This document shows positions 20,001-28,331 of a stretch of 64,000 nucleotides of DNA, in pieces. This DNA comes from Micromonospora avicenniae. GTDB taxonomy: Bacteria > Actinomycetota > Actinomycetes > Mycobacteriales > Micromonosporaceae. The DNA is taken from NCBI RefSeq assembly GCF_900156065.1, contig NZ_FTNF01000023.1:1-64000 (forward strand). Direction: 5' to 3'. The first letter of the stretch is position 1; the number at the start of each line of letters is the position of its first letter. A program made the translations under genes and the position numbers. The notes below the pieces were generated by a model, which was not told the DNA's origin, searched no databases, and saw only the letters and a list, made by a program, of their open reading frames with translations.

Positions 20001-20123
20001 GCCCGCCGCTGCCGCAGTCCCCGGTGCGCTCGCCAGGCCCGTCGCGGTCAGTGCGACGGCGGCCACGATACCGACGAGGCGGCGTCTGACCCGACCGGGC
20101 ACGTATGGGTTCACTTGTGGCAC
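17055..20123 (-). CDS. Secreted subtilisin-like serine protease (S8) with PA domain
   Basis: The protein has 1022 residues. The start is the GTG seven bases after GGAGGG and just before the signal peptide (RVRRRLVGIVAAVALTATGL). An I9 propeptide (about 50-150) precedes the S8 domain. The triad is Asp192 (VIDSGFWPE), His263 (NGHGTHT) and Ser584 (SGTSMAAPH); AAGGNAGPEA supplies the oxyanion Asn. A protease-associated insert (about 420-520) splits the catalytic domain, as in plant-type and streptococcal cell-surface subtilases. Fn3-like and pre-peptidase C-terminal-like modules follow. It is an extracellular protein degrader with no operon partner. A palindrome-like TCAACAACGCGCTGTTGA at 20185-20202 may be an operator. 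Confidence 0.92.
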   Translation of the reverse strand: MPQVNPYVPGRVRRRLVGIVAAVALTATGLASAPGTAAAAGVPASSGPPARYLVQLADAPLATYAGGVAGLAATKAIPGGKLDRKSGSARAYKEYLRQRRESVLTGARVPAGKADVAFDTAFNGFAAELTRTQVARLRATRGVRAVYEDVQVHANTAGTSDYLGLTGQQGVWQQQFGGTSRAGEGVIIGVIDSGFWPESASFAALPTPRQDQATIDAKWKGTCDVGIEAPVTCNNKVIGARWYSGLADLFPDEYSSPRDRNGHGTHTASTAAGDYGVPATIGGQAMGAISGVAPAARLAIYKALYDNGAGSASGSGADIVHAIDDAVADGVDVINYSVGDDWESFTAIEEAFFNAAAAGVFVAAAGGNAGPEAATIDNSMPWVTTVAASTTNQQYSRTLTLGDGRTITGVGVGAIGVGPAPLVSAKASAVDPGAGQGAELCQDGTLDPAKVKGAIVFCKRGVTDRVAKSAAVAKAGGIAMVLYNDGVNSLDADLHAVPTVHITDTAARPIADYIAAGGATATLSAGFLTSVEAPEIAGFSSAGPSNFNGGDLLKPDISAPGVNVAAAFSPAIGGQNFALESGTSMAAPHIAGIAALLRAQHPSWSPSAIRSALMTTAVDTTDKGNPIKLGDADATPFNYGAGEVHPGDAFDPGLVYDSTEQDWRKYLCGLAAKGYPVPADDCATTGAIETNQLNYPSIAMGNMVGTQTVTRTVTNVGDRASTYTPEVRAPEGYAVEVTPAKLHVRAGGTATFKVEITNKAGAFDTWADGSLTWRDELQHHVRIPLVVHNTGLIAPDEITGIGTSGSFSMTAQVGYRGVLAAQPIGLTAGTSTTTTLHGDVPLWDSRSPDNLPVPLPASLYRGTVHVPAGTVNPQILVTAANPGCTEIDWGADPLPPCADFMIDVYDGTGKVVSAVYGGRNGANVVLPGAGDYTLVIEQLYTLNMPVGQEDNTYTITTLLPGAPGSADGKLTIAPENRAVQAGAKADLTLRWSGLTPGRLYIGALVLGNGDGPLKILPIAVRS

Positions 20124-20184
20124 GTAGTTGCCCTCCACATTCGATGCCGACTGCCACGGTGGTGACGGTCGCCGAAATCTAAGA

Positions 20185-20202
20185 TCAACAACGCGCTGTT
20201 GA
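20185..20202. promoter_or_regulatory. Inverted repeat TCAACAACGCGCTGTTGA
   Basis: The 6-bp arms are perfect and the centre nearly so. It lies between the divergent subtilase and MBL-fold genes, where a regulator site would be expected. No regulator is suggested by the sequence. Confidence 0.35.
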
Positions 20203-20302
20203 GAAGTGCCCGTTACGCGACTGTCACCTTGGCAGCACCTCGTCACACGCTTCCGCTGCGGTGCCGGGCGCGCCTTCGGGTCGTCCCTGCCATAGTGGGC
20301 GC

Positions 20303-20935
20303 ATGCACTTGATCAAATATGGCCACGCCTGTGTGCGCCTGGAGGCGGACAACCGGGTACTGGTGATCGACCCGGGGACGTTCTCGGAGGCCGAAGCGCT
20401 CGACGGGGTCGACGAGGTGCTGGTGACGCACGAGCACCCCGACCACCTCGACATCGCCAAGCTCGTGGCGGCGAGTCAGCGCAACTCCGCGTTCCGGGTG
20501 TACCTGCCGTCGGCGGCGATCGAGTCAACCCCCGAGCTGGGCAGCGCAGCGGTCGCCGTCGATGCGGGGCAGCGGTTCACGGCGGCCGGGTTCGCCGTTG
20601 ACGTCGTGGGCGGGGCACACGCCGAGATCTACGACGGTCTGCCCGGCTGCGCCAACGTCGGTTTCGTCGTCGACGGCACGGTCTACCACCCAGGCGACTC
20701 ACTGTTCGTCCCGCCGTCACCGGTGGCGACCCTGCTCGTACCGGCCGCAGCACCCTGGCTCAAGCTCAGCGAGGCGTTGGACTTCGTACGGGCAGTGCGA
20801 CCGAAACGGGCCTTCCCGATCCACGACGCCACGCTCAACGAACTCGGCCAGGAGTACGTCGACGGCTGGTTGGACTTCAAGGGCGGCACCGAGTACACGC
20901 GCATCCCGGTCGGGGAGTCGGTGACAATCCGCTGA
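20303..20935 (+). CDS. MBL-fold metallohydrolase (UlaG/UPF0173-like)
   Basis: The protein has 210 residues and begins MHLIKYGHACVRLEADNRVL, the typical opening of small UPF0173-type MBL proteins. Metal ligands are visible in THEHPDHLD (HxHxDH), GGAHAEI, HPGDSLF and PIHDATL. It is cytoplasmic, with no signal sequence. Members act on phosphodiesters, lactones or other esters; the substrate cannot be read from the sequence. It is divergent from the subtilase and stands alone. Confidence 0.85.
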   Translation: MHLIKYGHACVRLEADNRVLVIDPGTFSEAEALDGVDEVLVTHEHPDHLDIAKLVAASQRNSAFRVYLPSAAIESTPELGSAAVAVDAGQRFTAAGFAVDVVGGAHAEIYDGLPGCANVGFVVDGTVYHPGDSLFVPPSPVATLLVPAAAPWLKLSEALDFVRAVRPKRAFPIHDATLNELGQEYVDGWLDFKGGTEYTRIPVGESVTIR

Positions 20936-21123
20936 GCGCGTATCTCAGCAACCGGCAATCCGCGCGTCAAGGACATGGCGAAACTTCAGTCGCACTCCCG
21001 CTCGTGAAAAGCCGGGCGGATGGGGAACCACCGCGTGGACGGGCTGAGTACGCCCGGCACGGCGTGAACCGATGGCGGAGGTCGTCGGACGTCGGTCACC
21101 GGCTCACCAGGTGGGGGGAAGGC

Positions 21124-21945
21124 ATGGGGTTCATCACCGCGAAGGACGGCACGGAGATCTACTACAAGGACTGGGGAAGCGGGCCGGTCGTCACGTTCTC
21201 ACACGGATGGCCGTTGAGCGCGGACGCGTGGGACGGCCAGATGCTGTTCCTGGCACAGAACGGGTTCCGGGTCGTGGCCCACGACCGCCGGGGGCACGGC
21301 CGCTCCGGCCAGGCCTCGGCCGGCAACGACATGGACGGGTACGCCGACGACCTGGCCGCGGTGATCGAGGCACTCGACCTGACCGATGCGACGCTCGTCG
21401 GGCACTCGACCGGCGGCGGCGAGGTGGCCCGCTACATCGGCAGACACGGCACCGGCCGAGTCGCGAAGGCGGTGCTCATCTCCGCAGTGCCACCGATCAT
21501 GGTGCAGGGCCCGGACAATCCGGAGGGCCTACCGATCAGCGTCTTCGACGACATGCGCGCGCAACTGTTCCAGGATCGGTCGCAGTTCTACCAGGACCTG
21601 GCGCAGATGTTCTACGGGGCCAACCGGTCCGGCGCGAAGGTGACAAAGGGCATCCTCGACCAGTTCTGGCTCTGGAGCATGCAGGCCGGGTTGAAGAACG
21701 CGTACGAGAGCATCAAGGCGTTCTCGGAGACCGACTTCCGCGACGACCTCGCCAAGTTCGACATCCCCACCCTGGTGATGCACGGCGAGGACGACCAGAT
21801 CGTCCCGGTGAAGGACTCGGCACACAAGACCGCCCAACTCGTCGCGAACGCCCAGGAGATCTACTACCCCGGCGCGCCGCACGGGATGACCGCCACGCTT
21901 CAGGACCGGGTCAACAAGGATCTGCTCTCCTTCGTGCGCAGCTGA
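21124..21945 (+). CDS. Alpha/beta hydrolase, cofactor-free haloperoxidase type
   Basis: The protein has 273 residues, the usual length for the family. The start MGFITAKDGTEIYYKDWGSG follows a GGGGGAAGG stretch. Catalytic residues are Ser in VGHSTGG, Asp in HGEDDQIVP and His in GAPHGM; the oxyanion motif is SHGWPLSADAW. Proteins of this type are esterases that also show perhydrolase/haloperoxidase activity, and many are annotated as non-heme chloroperoxidase. The physiological ester is unknown. It precedes the transketolase gene by about 216 bp, so an operon is possible but not shown. Confidence 0.87.
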   Translation: MGFITAKDGTEIYYKDWGSGPVVTFSHGWPLSADAWDGQMLFLAQNGFRVVAHDRRGHGRSGQASAGNDMDGYADDLAAVIEALDLTDATLVGHSTGGGEVARYIGRHGTGRVAKAVLISAVPPIMVQGPDNPEGLPISVFDDMRAQLFQDRSQFYQDLAQMFYGANRSGAKVTKGILDQFWLWSMQAGLKNAYESIKAFSETDFRDDLAKFDIPTLVMHGEDDQIVPVKDSAHKTAQLVANAQEIYYPGAPHGMTATLQDRVNKDLLSFVRS

Positions 21946-22161
21946 CCCGCGACCTGTCCGATGGGACGCGTCGGGAGAGGGTCGGGAACGGGCGGGCGGG
22001 TGCTGATGACCCGCCCGCCCCCGGCGGCTCGCCGGCCATTCGCCGCCCCGGACCCCTGAGGATCGGCGTACACGGGCACGGCGGGCCGACCGACGTCTGA
22101 TCGAGGCCGACGGGGGTAAGCGCGGCGGCAGCATCCGGTTCGCGCAGTAACAGGAGGCATC

Positions 22162-24075
22162 GTGACCCTCACCGCGCCCACCGCCACCATCGGCCTCGAC
22201 ATCGCCGCCGAGGTGGCCGCCCAGCTACGGGTCGATTCGATCCGGTCCAGCACCAGCGCCGGGTCCGGGCACCCGACCTCCGGTATGTCCGCTGCCGACC
22301 TGTTCGCCGTGCTGCTGACCCGGCACCTGCGGTACGACTGGGATGACCCCCGCTCGCCGGAGAACGACCACCTCATCCTGTCGAAGGGGCACGCCTCCCC
22401 GCTGCTGTACTCGCTGTTCAAGGCGGCCGGAGCAATCTCCGACGACGAGCTGATGCAGGGCTACCGCCGGTTCGGGCAGCGCCTGCAGGGCCATCCCACA
22501 CCCGCCCTGCCCTGGGTCGACGTCGCCACGGGTTCGCTCGGCCAGGGGCTGCCCGACGGCGTCGGAATCGCCCTCGCCGGGAAGTACCTCGACAAGCGGC
22601 CCTACCGGGTATGGGTGCTCTGCGGAGACAGCGAAATGGCGGAAGGCTCCATCTGGGAGGCGCTGGACAAGGCCTCCTACTACCAGCTCGCCAACCTCGT
22701 GACGATGGTCGACGTCAACCGGCTCGGCCAGCGCGGCGCCACCGACCTGGGCTGGGACCTCGACACGTACGCACGCCGGGCCGAGGCGTTCGGCGCCCGG
22801 GTGCTCGTCGTCGACGGCCACGACCTGAACGCCATCGACAACGCCATGGCCACGGCCGCCGACCCGAGCGGGGACCGACCCACCGTGATCCTGGCCCGGA
22901 CGATCAAGGGACGCGGATTCTCCGAGGTCGAGGACAGCAACGACTGGCACGGCAAGCCGTTCCCGCCCGACATGGCGGAGCGGGCCATCCGCGAACTCGG
23001 GGGCGAACGCCACCTGACGGTACGGGGGCCACGGCCCGAGCCGTCCTCCGTGGACGGTTCCAGCCCCAGCAGCGGCCCGGCGGCCCGGCCCGTCACCACC
23101 CAACCGACCGAACCGGCGACGCCCGCCCGGTACGACCTGGGCCAGAAGGTACCCACCCGCAAGGCGTACGGCGACGCCCTGGTCGCGCTCGGCGCCCAGA
23201 ACCCGCGCATCGTCGCCCTCGACGGCGAGGTCAGCAACTCCACGTACGCCTTCGAGTTCGCGCGCGCCCACCCCGGACGGTACTTCGAGATGTTCATCGC
23301 CGAACAGCAGATGGTGGCCGCGGCGACCGGGCTCGCGGTCCGCGGTTACCGCCCCTTCGCATCCACCTTCGCCGCGTTCCTGACCCGGGCGTACGACTTC
23401 ATCCGGATGGGCACCGTCTCCGGGGTCGACCTGTGCCTGGTCGGCTCGCACGCCGGCGTCGAGATCGGCCCCGACGGACCGTCCCAGATGGGGCTCGAGG
23501 ACCTCGCGATGATGCGGGCGCTGGACGGCTCGACGGTCCTCTACCCCAGCGACGCGACCAGCACGGTGGCCCTCACTCAGGCGATGGCTGTACTTCCGGG
23601 AATCAGCTACCTGCGCACCACCCGCGGCAAGTACCCGGTGCTCTACCCGGACGGAGAGAGCTTCCCGGTAGGTGGGTCCAAGACGTTGCGCTCGTCCGAC
23701 CAGGACGAGGTGACGCTCGTCGGCGCCGGCGTCACCCTGCACGCCTGTCTCGCGGCCGCAGACACCCTGGCGGGCGAGGGGATCCGGGCCAGGGTCGTCG
23801 ACTGCTACTCGGTCAAGCCGATCGACAGCGGGGCCATCGCCGCTGCGGCGGCCACCACCGGACGGATCGTCGTGGCGGAGGATCACCGCGCCGAGGGCGG
23901 CCTCGGCTCGGCGGTCAAGGACAGCCTCGTCGCCGGCGGGCGCGCCCTGCCGTCCCTCGTCCATCTAGCGGTACGCGGCATGCCGGGATCCGGGTCCAGC
24001 AAGGAGCAGCTCGCCTGGGCAGGGATCGACGGCGACCACATCGCCTCCGCCGCTCGGCACCTGGTGCACGGCTGA
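22162..24075 (+). CDS. Transketolase
   Basis: The protein has 637 residues. The GTG start follows a strong AGGAGG. The thiamine-diphosphate motif is visible as VLCGDSEMAEGS onward to the VDVNRLGQ stretch. The pyrimidine-binding part has the catalytic-Glu region FEMFIAEQQMV, and the C-terminal domain begins near VTLVGAGVTLHAC. It should transfer two-carbon units between sugar phosphates in the pentose-phosphate pathway. It is slightly shorter than housekeeping bacterial transketolases (about 660-700) and has a disordered linker (about 285-325, rich in Pro, Ser and Thr). It resembles the single-chain, metazoan-like branch. It is probably a second copy; the main one would lie elsewhere. Confidence 0.88.
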   Translation: MTLTAPTATIGLDIAAEVAAQLRVDSIRSSTSAGSGHPTSGMSAADLFAVLLTRHLRYDWDDPRSPENDHLILSKGHASPLLYSLFKAAGAISDDELMQGYRRFGQRLQGHPTPALPWVDVATGSLGQGLPDGVGIALAGKYLDKRPYRVWVLCGDSEMAEGSIWEALDKASYYQLANLVTMVDVNRLGQRGATDLGWDLDTYARRAEAFGARVLVVDGHDLNAIDNAMATAADPSGDRPTVILARTIKGRGFSEVEDSNDWHGKPFPPDMAERAIRELGGERHLTVRGPRPEPSSVDGSSPSSGPAARPVTTQPTEPATPARYDLGQKVPTRKAYGDALVALGAQNPRIVALDGEVSNSTYAFEFARAHPGRYFEMFIAEQQMVAAATGLAVRGYRPFASTFAAFLTRAYDFIRMGTVSGVDLCLVGSHAGVEIGPDGPSQMGLEDLAMMRALDGSTVLYPSDATSTVALTQAMAVLPGISYLRTTRGKYPVLYPDGESFPVGGSKTLRSSDQDEVTLVGAGVTLHACLAAADTLAGEGIRARVVDCYSVKPIDSGAIAAAAATTGRIVVAEDHRAEGGLGSAVKDSLVAGGRALPSLVHLAVRGMPGSGSSKEQLAWAGIDGDHIASAARHLVHG

Positions 24076-24254
24076 CGCGGCGCCCCGCGTACGAGGATCC
24101 GCGCCGAAGCCGCCAAGATCGTCGGTGCGCACTACCGGACCGCGAGGCTGGCGCAACGGCCGAGTCCCCGACAAAGGAGAAGCCGGGTCGCCAGCGCGCA
24201 ATGCGGCCGGTGGTTCGGGCTGGAATAGCGGATGGAAACCTGCTTCAAGGTGTG

Positions 24255-24791
24255 TCAGCCGCGACCACCGTGGGCGACGGTGACCCGAGAGTCCGTGAGC
24301 CTGCCCACTCGGTGCACGAACGAATACGCCAAAGGCTGCCAATCCCAGAACTCGATCCCGAGATTGCCGTAGCCCCAGTCGCTGTCCCAGTCGGTCAGCG
24401 GCCTACGTAACCCACAATCTGGACAACCAACCTCGCCCGCCGGCTCCCCGCGCTCCCACTGCGCCATAGCCTCCAAGGCCTCGTCATCCTCTGGCTCGAA
24501 GGCGTACTGGCAGACCGGACAGTGCAGGTTGTGGCCCCATTCAGACCAGTAGATGTTGCGGCCGATGATGAGCTTCGCCGCGCCGGGGAAATCCCCGTCG
24601 ACCCCTGCCTGCCCACAGGAGCAAGTGATGGTCTGCACGGCCTGCGATCCCGCCGGATGCGCCTGCTCCGCATTGAGCTCCGGCAACAGAATCTCTTCCC
24701 GCAACAACCACTCTCGCAGCCGCTCGCCGACCTCCGCCGCCGCCTGCAACGTCACATCCGTGCATACGATCGCCTCGAACCTGCGTGCCAT
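24255..24791 (-). CDS. Unknown protein with three Cys pairs (zinc-ribbon-like)
   Basis: The 178-residue protein begins MARRFEAIVCTDVTLQAAAE. Three cysteine pairs are visible: ITCSCGQ (about 56-60), HCPVCQYAF (about 89-97) and GCPDCGLR (about 121-128). Two of them could bind one zinc. The N-terminal 40 residues look helical and acidic and the C-terminus is rich in Trp, Tyr and Asp. I do not recognise the family. It faces the transketolase gene convergently, and no operon partner is visible. Confidence 0.6.
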   Translation of the reverse strand: MARRFEAIVCTDVTLQAAAEVGERLREWLLREEILLPELNAEQAHPAGSQAVQTITCSCGQAGVDGDFPGAAKLIIGRNIYWSEWGHNLHCPVCQYAFEPEDDEALEAMAQWERGEPAGEVGCPDCGLRRPLTDWDSDWGYGNLGIEFWDWQPLAYSFVHRVGRLTDSRVTVAHGGRG

Positions 24792-25065
24792 GAGGCGGCA
24801 GCCTACCTGCTCATCGCCGCGTCAAATGACCCCGGAGCCAGTCGCCAACGAGTCCCCGACGCCGCGGCTTCTGCCCCCGTGCGGTTTTGCGCGTCATATT
24901 CGAACGCACGCTCATGCACGCAGCACCAGTTACAGCCGTACTCCTGCGAGAGAGTACGGGTCGCCCACGGTGACGTCCTCTGGCGGCTGCATGGAGCGGC
25001 CCTGTTGTCTGTGGCAAGGGCTGCGAGCTTTGCCGGATCGGCCGTCTTTGATCAGTCGGAGCCCG

Positions 25066-25518
25066 TCACGGCTGGGGTAAGCGGGCAGCCAACTCCATCG
25101 GCAGCACCCGTCGCAGGGCCGCCACCGTCGCCTTCGCTCCGAACCGCTCTGTAGCCAGCCGTTCAGCACGGGCGGACGCGCTGAAGATCTGGTCGACGGG
25201 TGCGGCCCGCAGCACGGCGACGATCCAGCCTTCCAGATCCATCACGTCGGCGGGCAGCTCCAGAGCCTCCGGCGTCGGTGCCGGCCGGGGCGCCTGGTCA
25301 GGGATCGTTTCGCCGGCCGAGGCGTACCGGCCGGGTGGAAGGCTTACCCGGTAAGGGTGGACGCCGACGCCGTCGGTGGTGGCGCGCCACCCGAGGTTCG
25401 GGCGGTACGCGAAGTCGGGTCCCGGCCGGTCGGCCACGTCGAACTCGCCCGGCCCGAGCTGCTGGGCGGGACACACGACGCAGGTCTGTTCACACGAGTG
25501 CGGAGTCGGCCCGGACAT
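25066..25518 (-). CDS. Hypothetical protein with N-terminal Cys cluster
   Basis: The 150-residue frame starts MSGPTPHSCEQTCVVCP. Three cysteines in eight residues could bind a metal. The rest contains LPPGRYASAGETIPDQAPRP and a C-terminal helical part (DLEGWIVAVLRAAPVDQIF, then FGAKATVAALRRVLPME). No ribosome-binding site is evident, and the frame continues upstream into a decayed GTPase fragment, so the start is uncertain. The function is not recognised. Confidence 0.4.
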   Translation of the reverse strand: MSGPTPHSCEQTCVVCPAQQLGPGEFDVADRPGPDFAYRPNLGWRATTDGVGVHPYRVSLPPGRYASAGETIPDQAPRPAPTPEALELPADVMDLEGWIVAVLRAAPVDQIFSASARAERLATERFGAKATVAALRRVLPMELAARLPQP

Positions 25519-25563
25519 GGCGCCGATCGTACGGCAACCAGGAGGTACCAGGGCATGACGGAC

Positions 25564-25682
25564 GCAGTCGGCCAGACGGCGGGTGTCAGCGAGAACCACC
25601 GCGCCGACGGCACCGAGCGCTAGCTCGTCCCAGACGAACCAGAACCGGTCCTGTCCAGGAGTGCCGAAGAGGTACGGGTAGG
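25564..25682 (-). pseudogene. Fragment of a conservon (Cvn) GTPase
   Basis: The reverse strand encodes YLFGTPGQDRFWFVWDEL followed by GAVGAVVLADTRRLADC. This is the switch-II region of CvnD-type small GTPases in actinobacterial conservons. The P-loop upstream and the NxxD and later motifs downstream are missing. No CvnA-C genes lie nearby, so this is a remnant of about 40 codons. Confidence 0.6.
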
Positions 25683-25779
25683 GGGGGTAGCCCCATGTCG
25701 GGCTTCGGGTTCTCCGGCTGGTGCAGCCATCGGCGACCTTCATACGGTCGAGGCACACTTTTCCGAGAGGAGCCTCGAT

Positions 25780-26982
25780 GTGAACGCACGTTCCGCAGTC
25801 CGGAGAACGGCGAGGTGGCGGAGATTCGTGGCGGCCGCGACGGTTGGCGCGGTGCTGACCGCCACGGTCGGCGGTGGGGCCGGGTGGGCCGCCCCGCCGG
25901 CCCTGGATCACCGGTCCACGGCCACGGTGCTACAGCACGGCCTCGACGATCTGCACGGCCTCGGCGTATCCGGGACGCAGGGCCTGGTCCGCGACGGCGC
26001 ACAGACGACCGTGGCCCGCAGCGGCGTCGCCGACTTGGACACCGGCGCGCCGATGCCGGTTGACGGGTACTTCCGAATCGGCAGCGAGACAAAGACCTTT
26101 GTCTCGGTGGTACTGCTTCAGCTCGTCGGCGAGGGCCGGATCAGGCTGGACGACCCGATCGAACAATGGCTGCGCGGTGTGGTCGGCGGCAACGGCAACG
26201 ACGGCCGGCACGTCACCGTACGCCAGGTCCTGCAGCACACCAGCGGTCTCTACGACCCCACCGGTGACCTCCCCGCGCTGCAATCGGCCGACGAATTCCT
26301 GGAGCACCGGTTCGACCACTACACCGAGGCGCAACTGGTGGCGATGGCGATGCAGCACCCGCCACTGTTCGCCGCCGGCACGCACTGGAGCTACTCGAAC
26401 ACCAACTACCTCATCGCCGGGATGCTCATCGAACGGGTCACCGGACACCGGTGGTACAACGAGGTGCGCTCCCGGATCCTGATGCCGCTGCGCCTGACCC
26501 GTACCTTCTACCCCGGCGACCGGCCGACCCTGCCCAAGCCCCACGCCGAGGGATACCAGCAGTTCGCGCCGGGCGGGCCGCTGGTCGACACGACCGTCTT
26601 CAATCCGACCGTGGCTGCCTCGGCCGGCGGCCTGGTCAGCACCACCAACGACCTGGCCCGCTTCTGGCAGGCACTGGAGCGCGGCCAGCTGTTGCGGCCG
26701 GGACAGATGGCCGAGCTGCACCAAACCGTGCTGGCCGAATCGGTCCAGGAGATCCGGCCCGGAATCGCGTACGGGCTGGGCATCATGTGGATTCCCAACC
26801 GGTGCGGCGGCTACTGGGCGCACTTCGGCGACATGCCCGGGGTGAGCACCCTCAACGCGGTCACCCCGGACGGGCACCGCTCGGCGGTCTTCTACCGGAC
26901 CACGGTGCTGGCCGACCCGGACCGGGCACCGGCGGTCACGCAGCGGGAGATGGCACTGCTGGACGACCTGATCTGCAGCTGA
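25780..26982 (+). CDS. Secreted serine hydrolase (class C beta-lactamase/DD-peptidase fold)
   Basis: The protein has 400 residues. The GTG start overlaps an ATG in another frame and follows GAGAGGAGC. The signal peptide covers about residues 1-38 (RRFVAAATVGAVLTATVGGG). The penicillin-recognising fold is shown by the SxxK motif in IGSETKTF, YSN in HWSYSNTNY and HFGD near the C-terminus in place of KTG. Relatives include D-alanyl-D-alanine carboxypeptidases, esterases and amino-amidases. The mutated third motif argues against assuming beta-lactam resistance. It stands alone. Confidence 0.87.
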   Translation: MNARSAVRRTARWRRFVAAATVGAVLTATVGGGAGWAAPPALDHRSTATVLQHGLDDLHGLGVSGTQGLVRDGAQTTVARSGVADLDTGAPMPVDGYFRIGSETKTFVSVVLLQLVGEGRIRLDDPIEQWLRGVVGGNGNDGRHVTVRQVLQHTSGLYDPTGDLPALQSADEFLEHRFDHYTEAQLVAMAMQHPPLFAAGTHWSYSNTNYLIAGMLIERVTGHRWYNEVRSRILMPLRLTRTFYPGDRPTLPKPHAEGYQQFAPGGPLVDTTVFNPTVAASAGGLVSTTNDLARFWQALERGQLLRPGQMAELHQTVLAESVQEIRPGIAYGLGIMWIPNRCGGYWAHFGDMPGVSTLNAVTPDGHRSAVFYRTTVLADPDRAPAVTQREMALLDDLICS

Positions 26983-27190
26983 CAGCCAGCGGGGAATCCA
27001 TGCGCACCCGGTCGGCGGCGGGAAGGATCTTCGTGGCGTCGTCGACCGGGCGGTGGATGATCGATCACGGTGCCGAGCACGGCGCCGGGATCTAGGTGGA
27101 GGGCACGAATCCTCCTCATGAGGACTGCAAGGGTTGCCTAGCAACGGCGAGCAGGGCAGACCGACTTCGGCTCAACAGACCTCCGTGGGT

Positions 27191-28285
27191 TCAATCGGCC
27201 GACGTCGTCAGCCCCGCCTCACCGGACAGGTCCTTGGTAAGGCAGGTGGTTCCGTCAGAGCTGGCAACTGCTGCCGACTGGTATCCCTCGCTGCGATAAA
27301 GGTCGATGTTCCGCAGACTCTTGGTACCGGTGACCAGCACGATTCGGCGGCAATCGGAGTCGGCGGCGGCTTCGGCTGTACGCAGCAGCCACCGGCCCAG
27401 CCCCTGGCCTCGCAGATCAGGCACGACGGCGAGCCGACCCACGTGCCAGTCGGTGCCGCTACGACGGGTCCGCACCATGCCCAGTAGTCGGCCGTCCAGC
27501 CAGATGCCTGTGGTGTGCCAGGTCGCCAGCCATTCGTGCACCTGGTCCGGCGACTCGTGCAGGGCCGGTATGGCCATGGTGCCGTTGACGAGGGCCTCGT
27601 CCACCCAGCAGCACCGCTGCAGTACCGTGACCTGGGGCGCGTCGTCGGGGGTCAGTCGTCTCGCGTAGGACCCCGGCAGCGGGCCGTAAAAAGCCCCGGG
27701 CCGTGCGCGTTCCCGCATCGGCCGTAGGGCGTGGGCGACCCGGACCAGTTCGTCCAACAGACCGACACCCGCCCTGTCACGGGCAGCGTCGGGTCGCAGT
27801 CGCCCGTTCTGCAGTGCGTCACCGATACGGATCGCGACCGTGGCGCCCACCGGAACCAGGCGCAGCGTGGTCACCACCTGCTTGGCGTGCTGCACCGACC
27901 GGGTTCCCGCCGACGTGTTGCCGTAGCTGACGAAACCGATCGGCTTCCATGCCCATTCGCGGCTGAGGTAGTCCAGCGCGTTCTTCAGGGTCGCTGGCAT
28001 CCCGTAGTTGTACTCCGGTGTGATCGCGATGAACCCGTCGGCCGAGTCGGCGACCGCGCTCCACCGGCGTGTGTGTTCATGCTGGTACACGCCCGACGAT
28101 GGGTGTTCTTCTTCGTCCAGGAACGGCAGGTTCAGATCACTGAGGGCCACCGGCACAAGCTCGACGCCGAGTTCCGCGGCACGAGGGGTGACGGTCTCGA
28201 GCAGCCATTGTCCGACGACGGGGCCGAGGGCACCCGGACGGGTACTGCAGACCAGGGTAAGGACGCGCATCGGTTTCGTTGACAT
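27191..28285 (-). CDS. NADPH-dependent FMN reductase fused to a GNAT acetyltransferase
   Basis: The protein has 364 residues. Residues 1-190 form a flavodoxin-like FMN reductase (RVLTLVCSTRPGALG, and the flavin-contacting ITPEYNYGMPATLKNALDYL). Residues about 207-355 form a GNAT fold with the acetyl-CoA loop VVPDLRGQGLGRWLL and the C-terminal LYRSEGYQ. The join (RARPGAFYGPLPGSYARRL) is in frame with no sign of a sequencing shift. The gene diverges from a MarR gene 31 bp away inside a 16-bp inverted repeat, and its promoter appears leaderless. A role in quinone or nitro-compound reduction plus acetylation of the product is a reasonable guess only. Confidence 0.85.
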   Translation of the reverse strand: MSTKPMRVLTLVCSTRPGALGPVVGQWLLETVTPRAAELGVELVPVALSDLNLPFLDEEEHPSSGVYQHEHTRRWSAVADSADGFIAITPEYNYGMPATLKNALDYLSREWAWKPIGFVSYGNTSAGTRSVQHAKQVVTTLRLVPVGATVAIRIGDALQNGRLRPDAARDRAGVGLLDELVRVAHALRPMRERARPGAFYGPLPGSYARRLTPDDAPQVTVLQRCCWVDEALVNGTMAIPALHESPDQVHEWLATWHTTGIWLDGRLLGMVRTRRSGTDWHVGRLAVVPDLRGQGLGRWLLRTAEAAADSDCRRIVLVTGTKSLRNIDLYRSEGYQSAAVASSDGTTCLTKDLSGEAGLTTSAD

Positions 28286-28331
28286 GGAAACGAAGTGTAG
28301 GTGCTAGGTTGATTACATGTCAACGAAACCG
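28271..28331. promoter_or_regulatory. Inverted repeat holding both start codons and both -35 boxes
   Basis: CGGTTTCGTTGACATG at 28271-28286 is repeated inverted at 28316-28331 with a 29-bp spacer. Each arm contains the start codon of one gene and a TTGACA that can serve the opposite gene. The minus-strand promoter would be TTGACA (28323-28318), 18 bp, TACACT (28299-28294). The plus-strand one would be TTGACA (28279-28284) and TAGGTT (28305-28310) with a long 20-bp spacer. Both would give nearly leaderless transcripts. It is the likely MarR operator. Confidence 0.68.

Noticed and set aside
16794..20165. Very long plus-strand frame opposite the subtilase gene
   Set aside because: It is a frame shadow caused by high GC. 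The minus-strand protein has all subtilase motifs, while the plus frame is Arg/Gly/Val-rich with no fold.
26997..27095. Short frame MRTRSAAGRIFVASSTG after the serine hydrolase gene
   Set aside because: It has no ribosome-binding site and no conserved or membrane features. It is probably chance.
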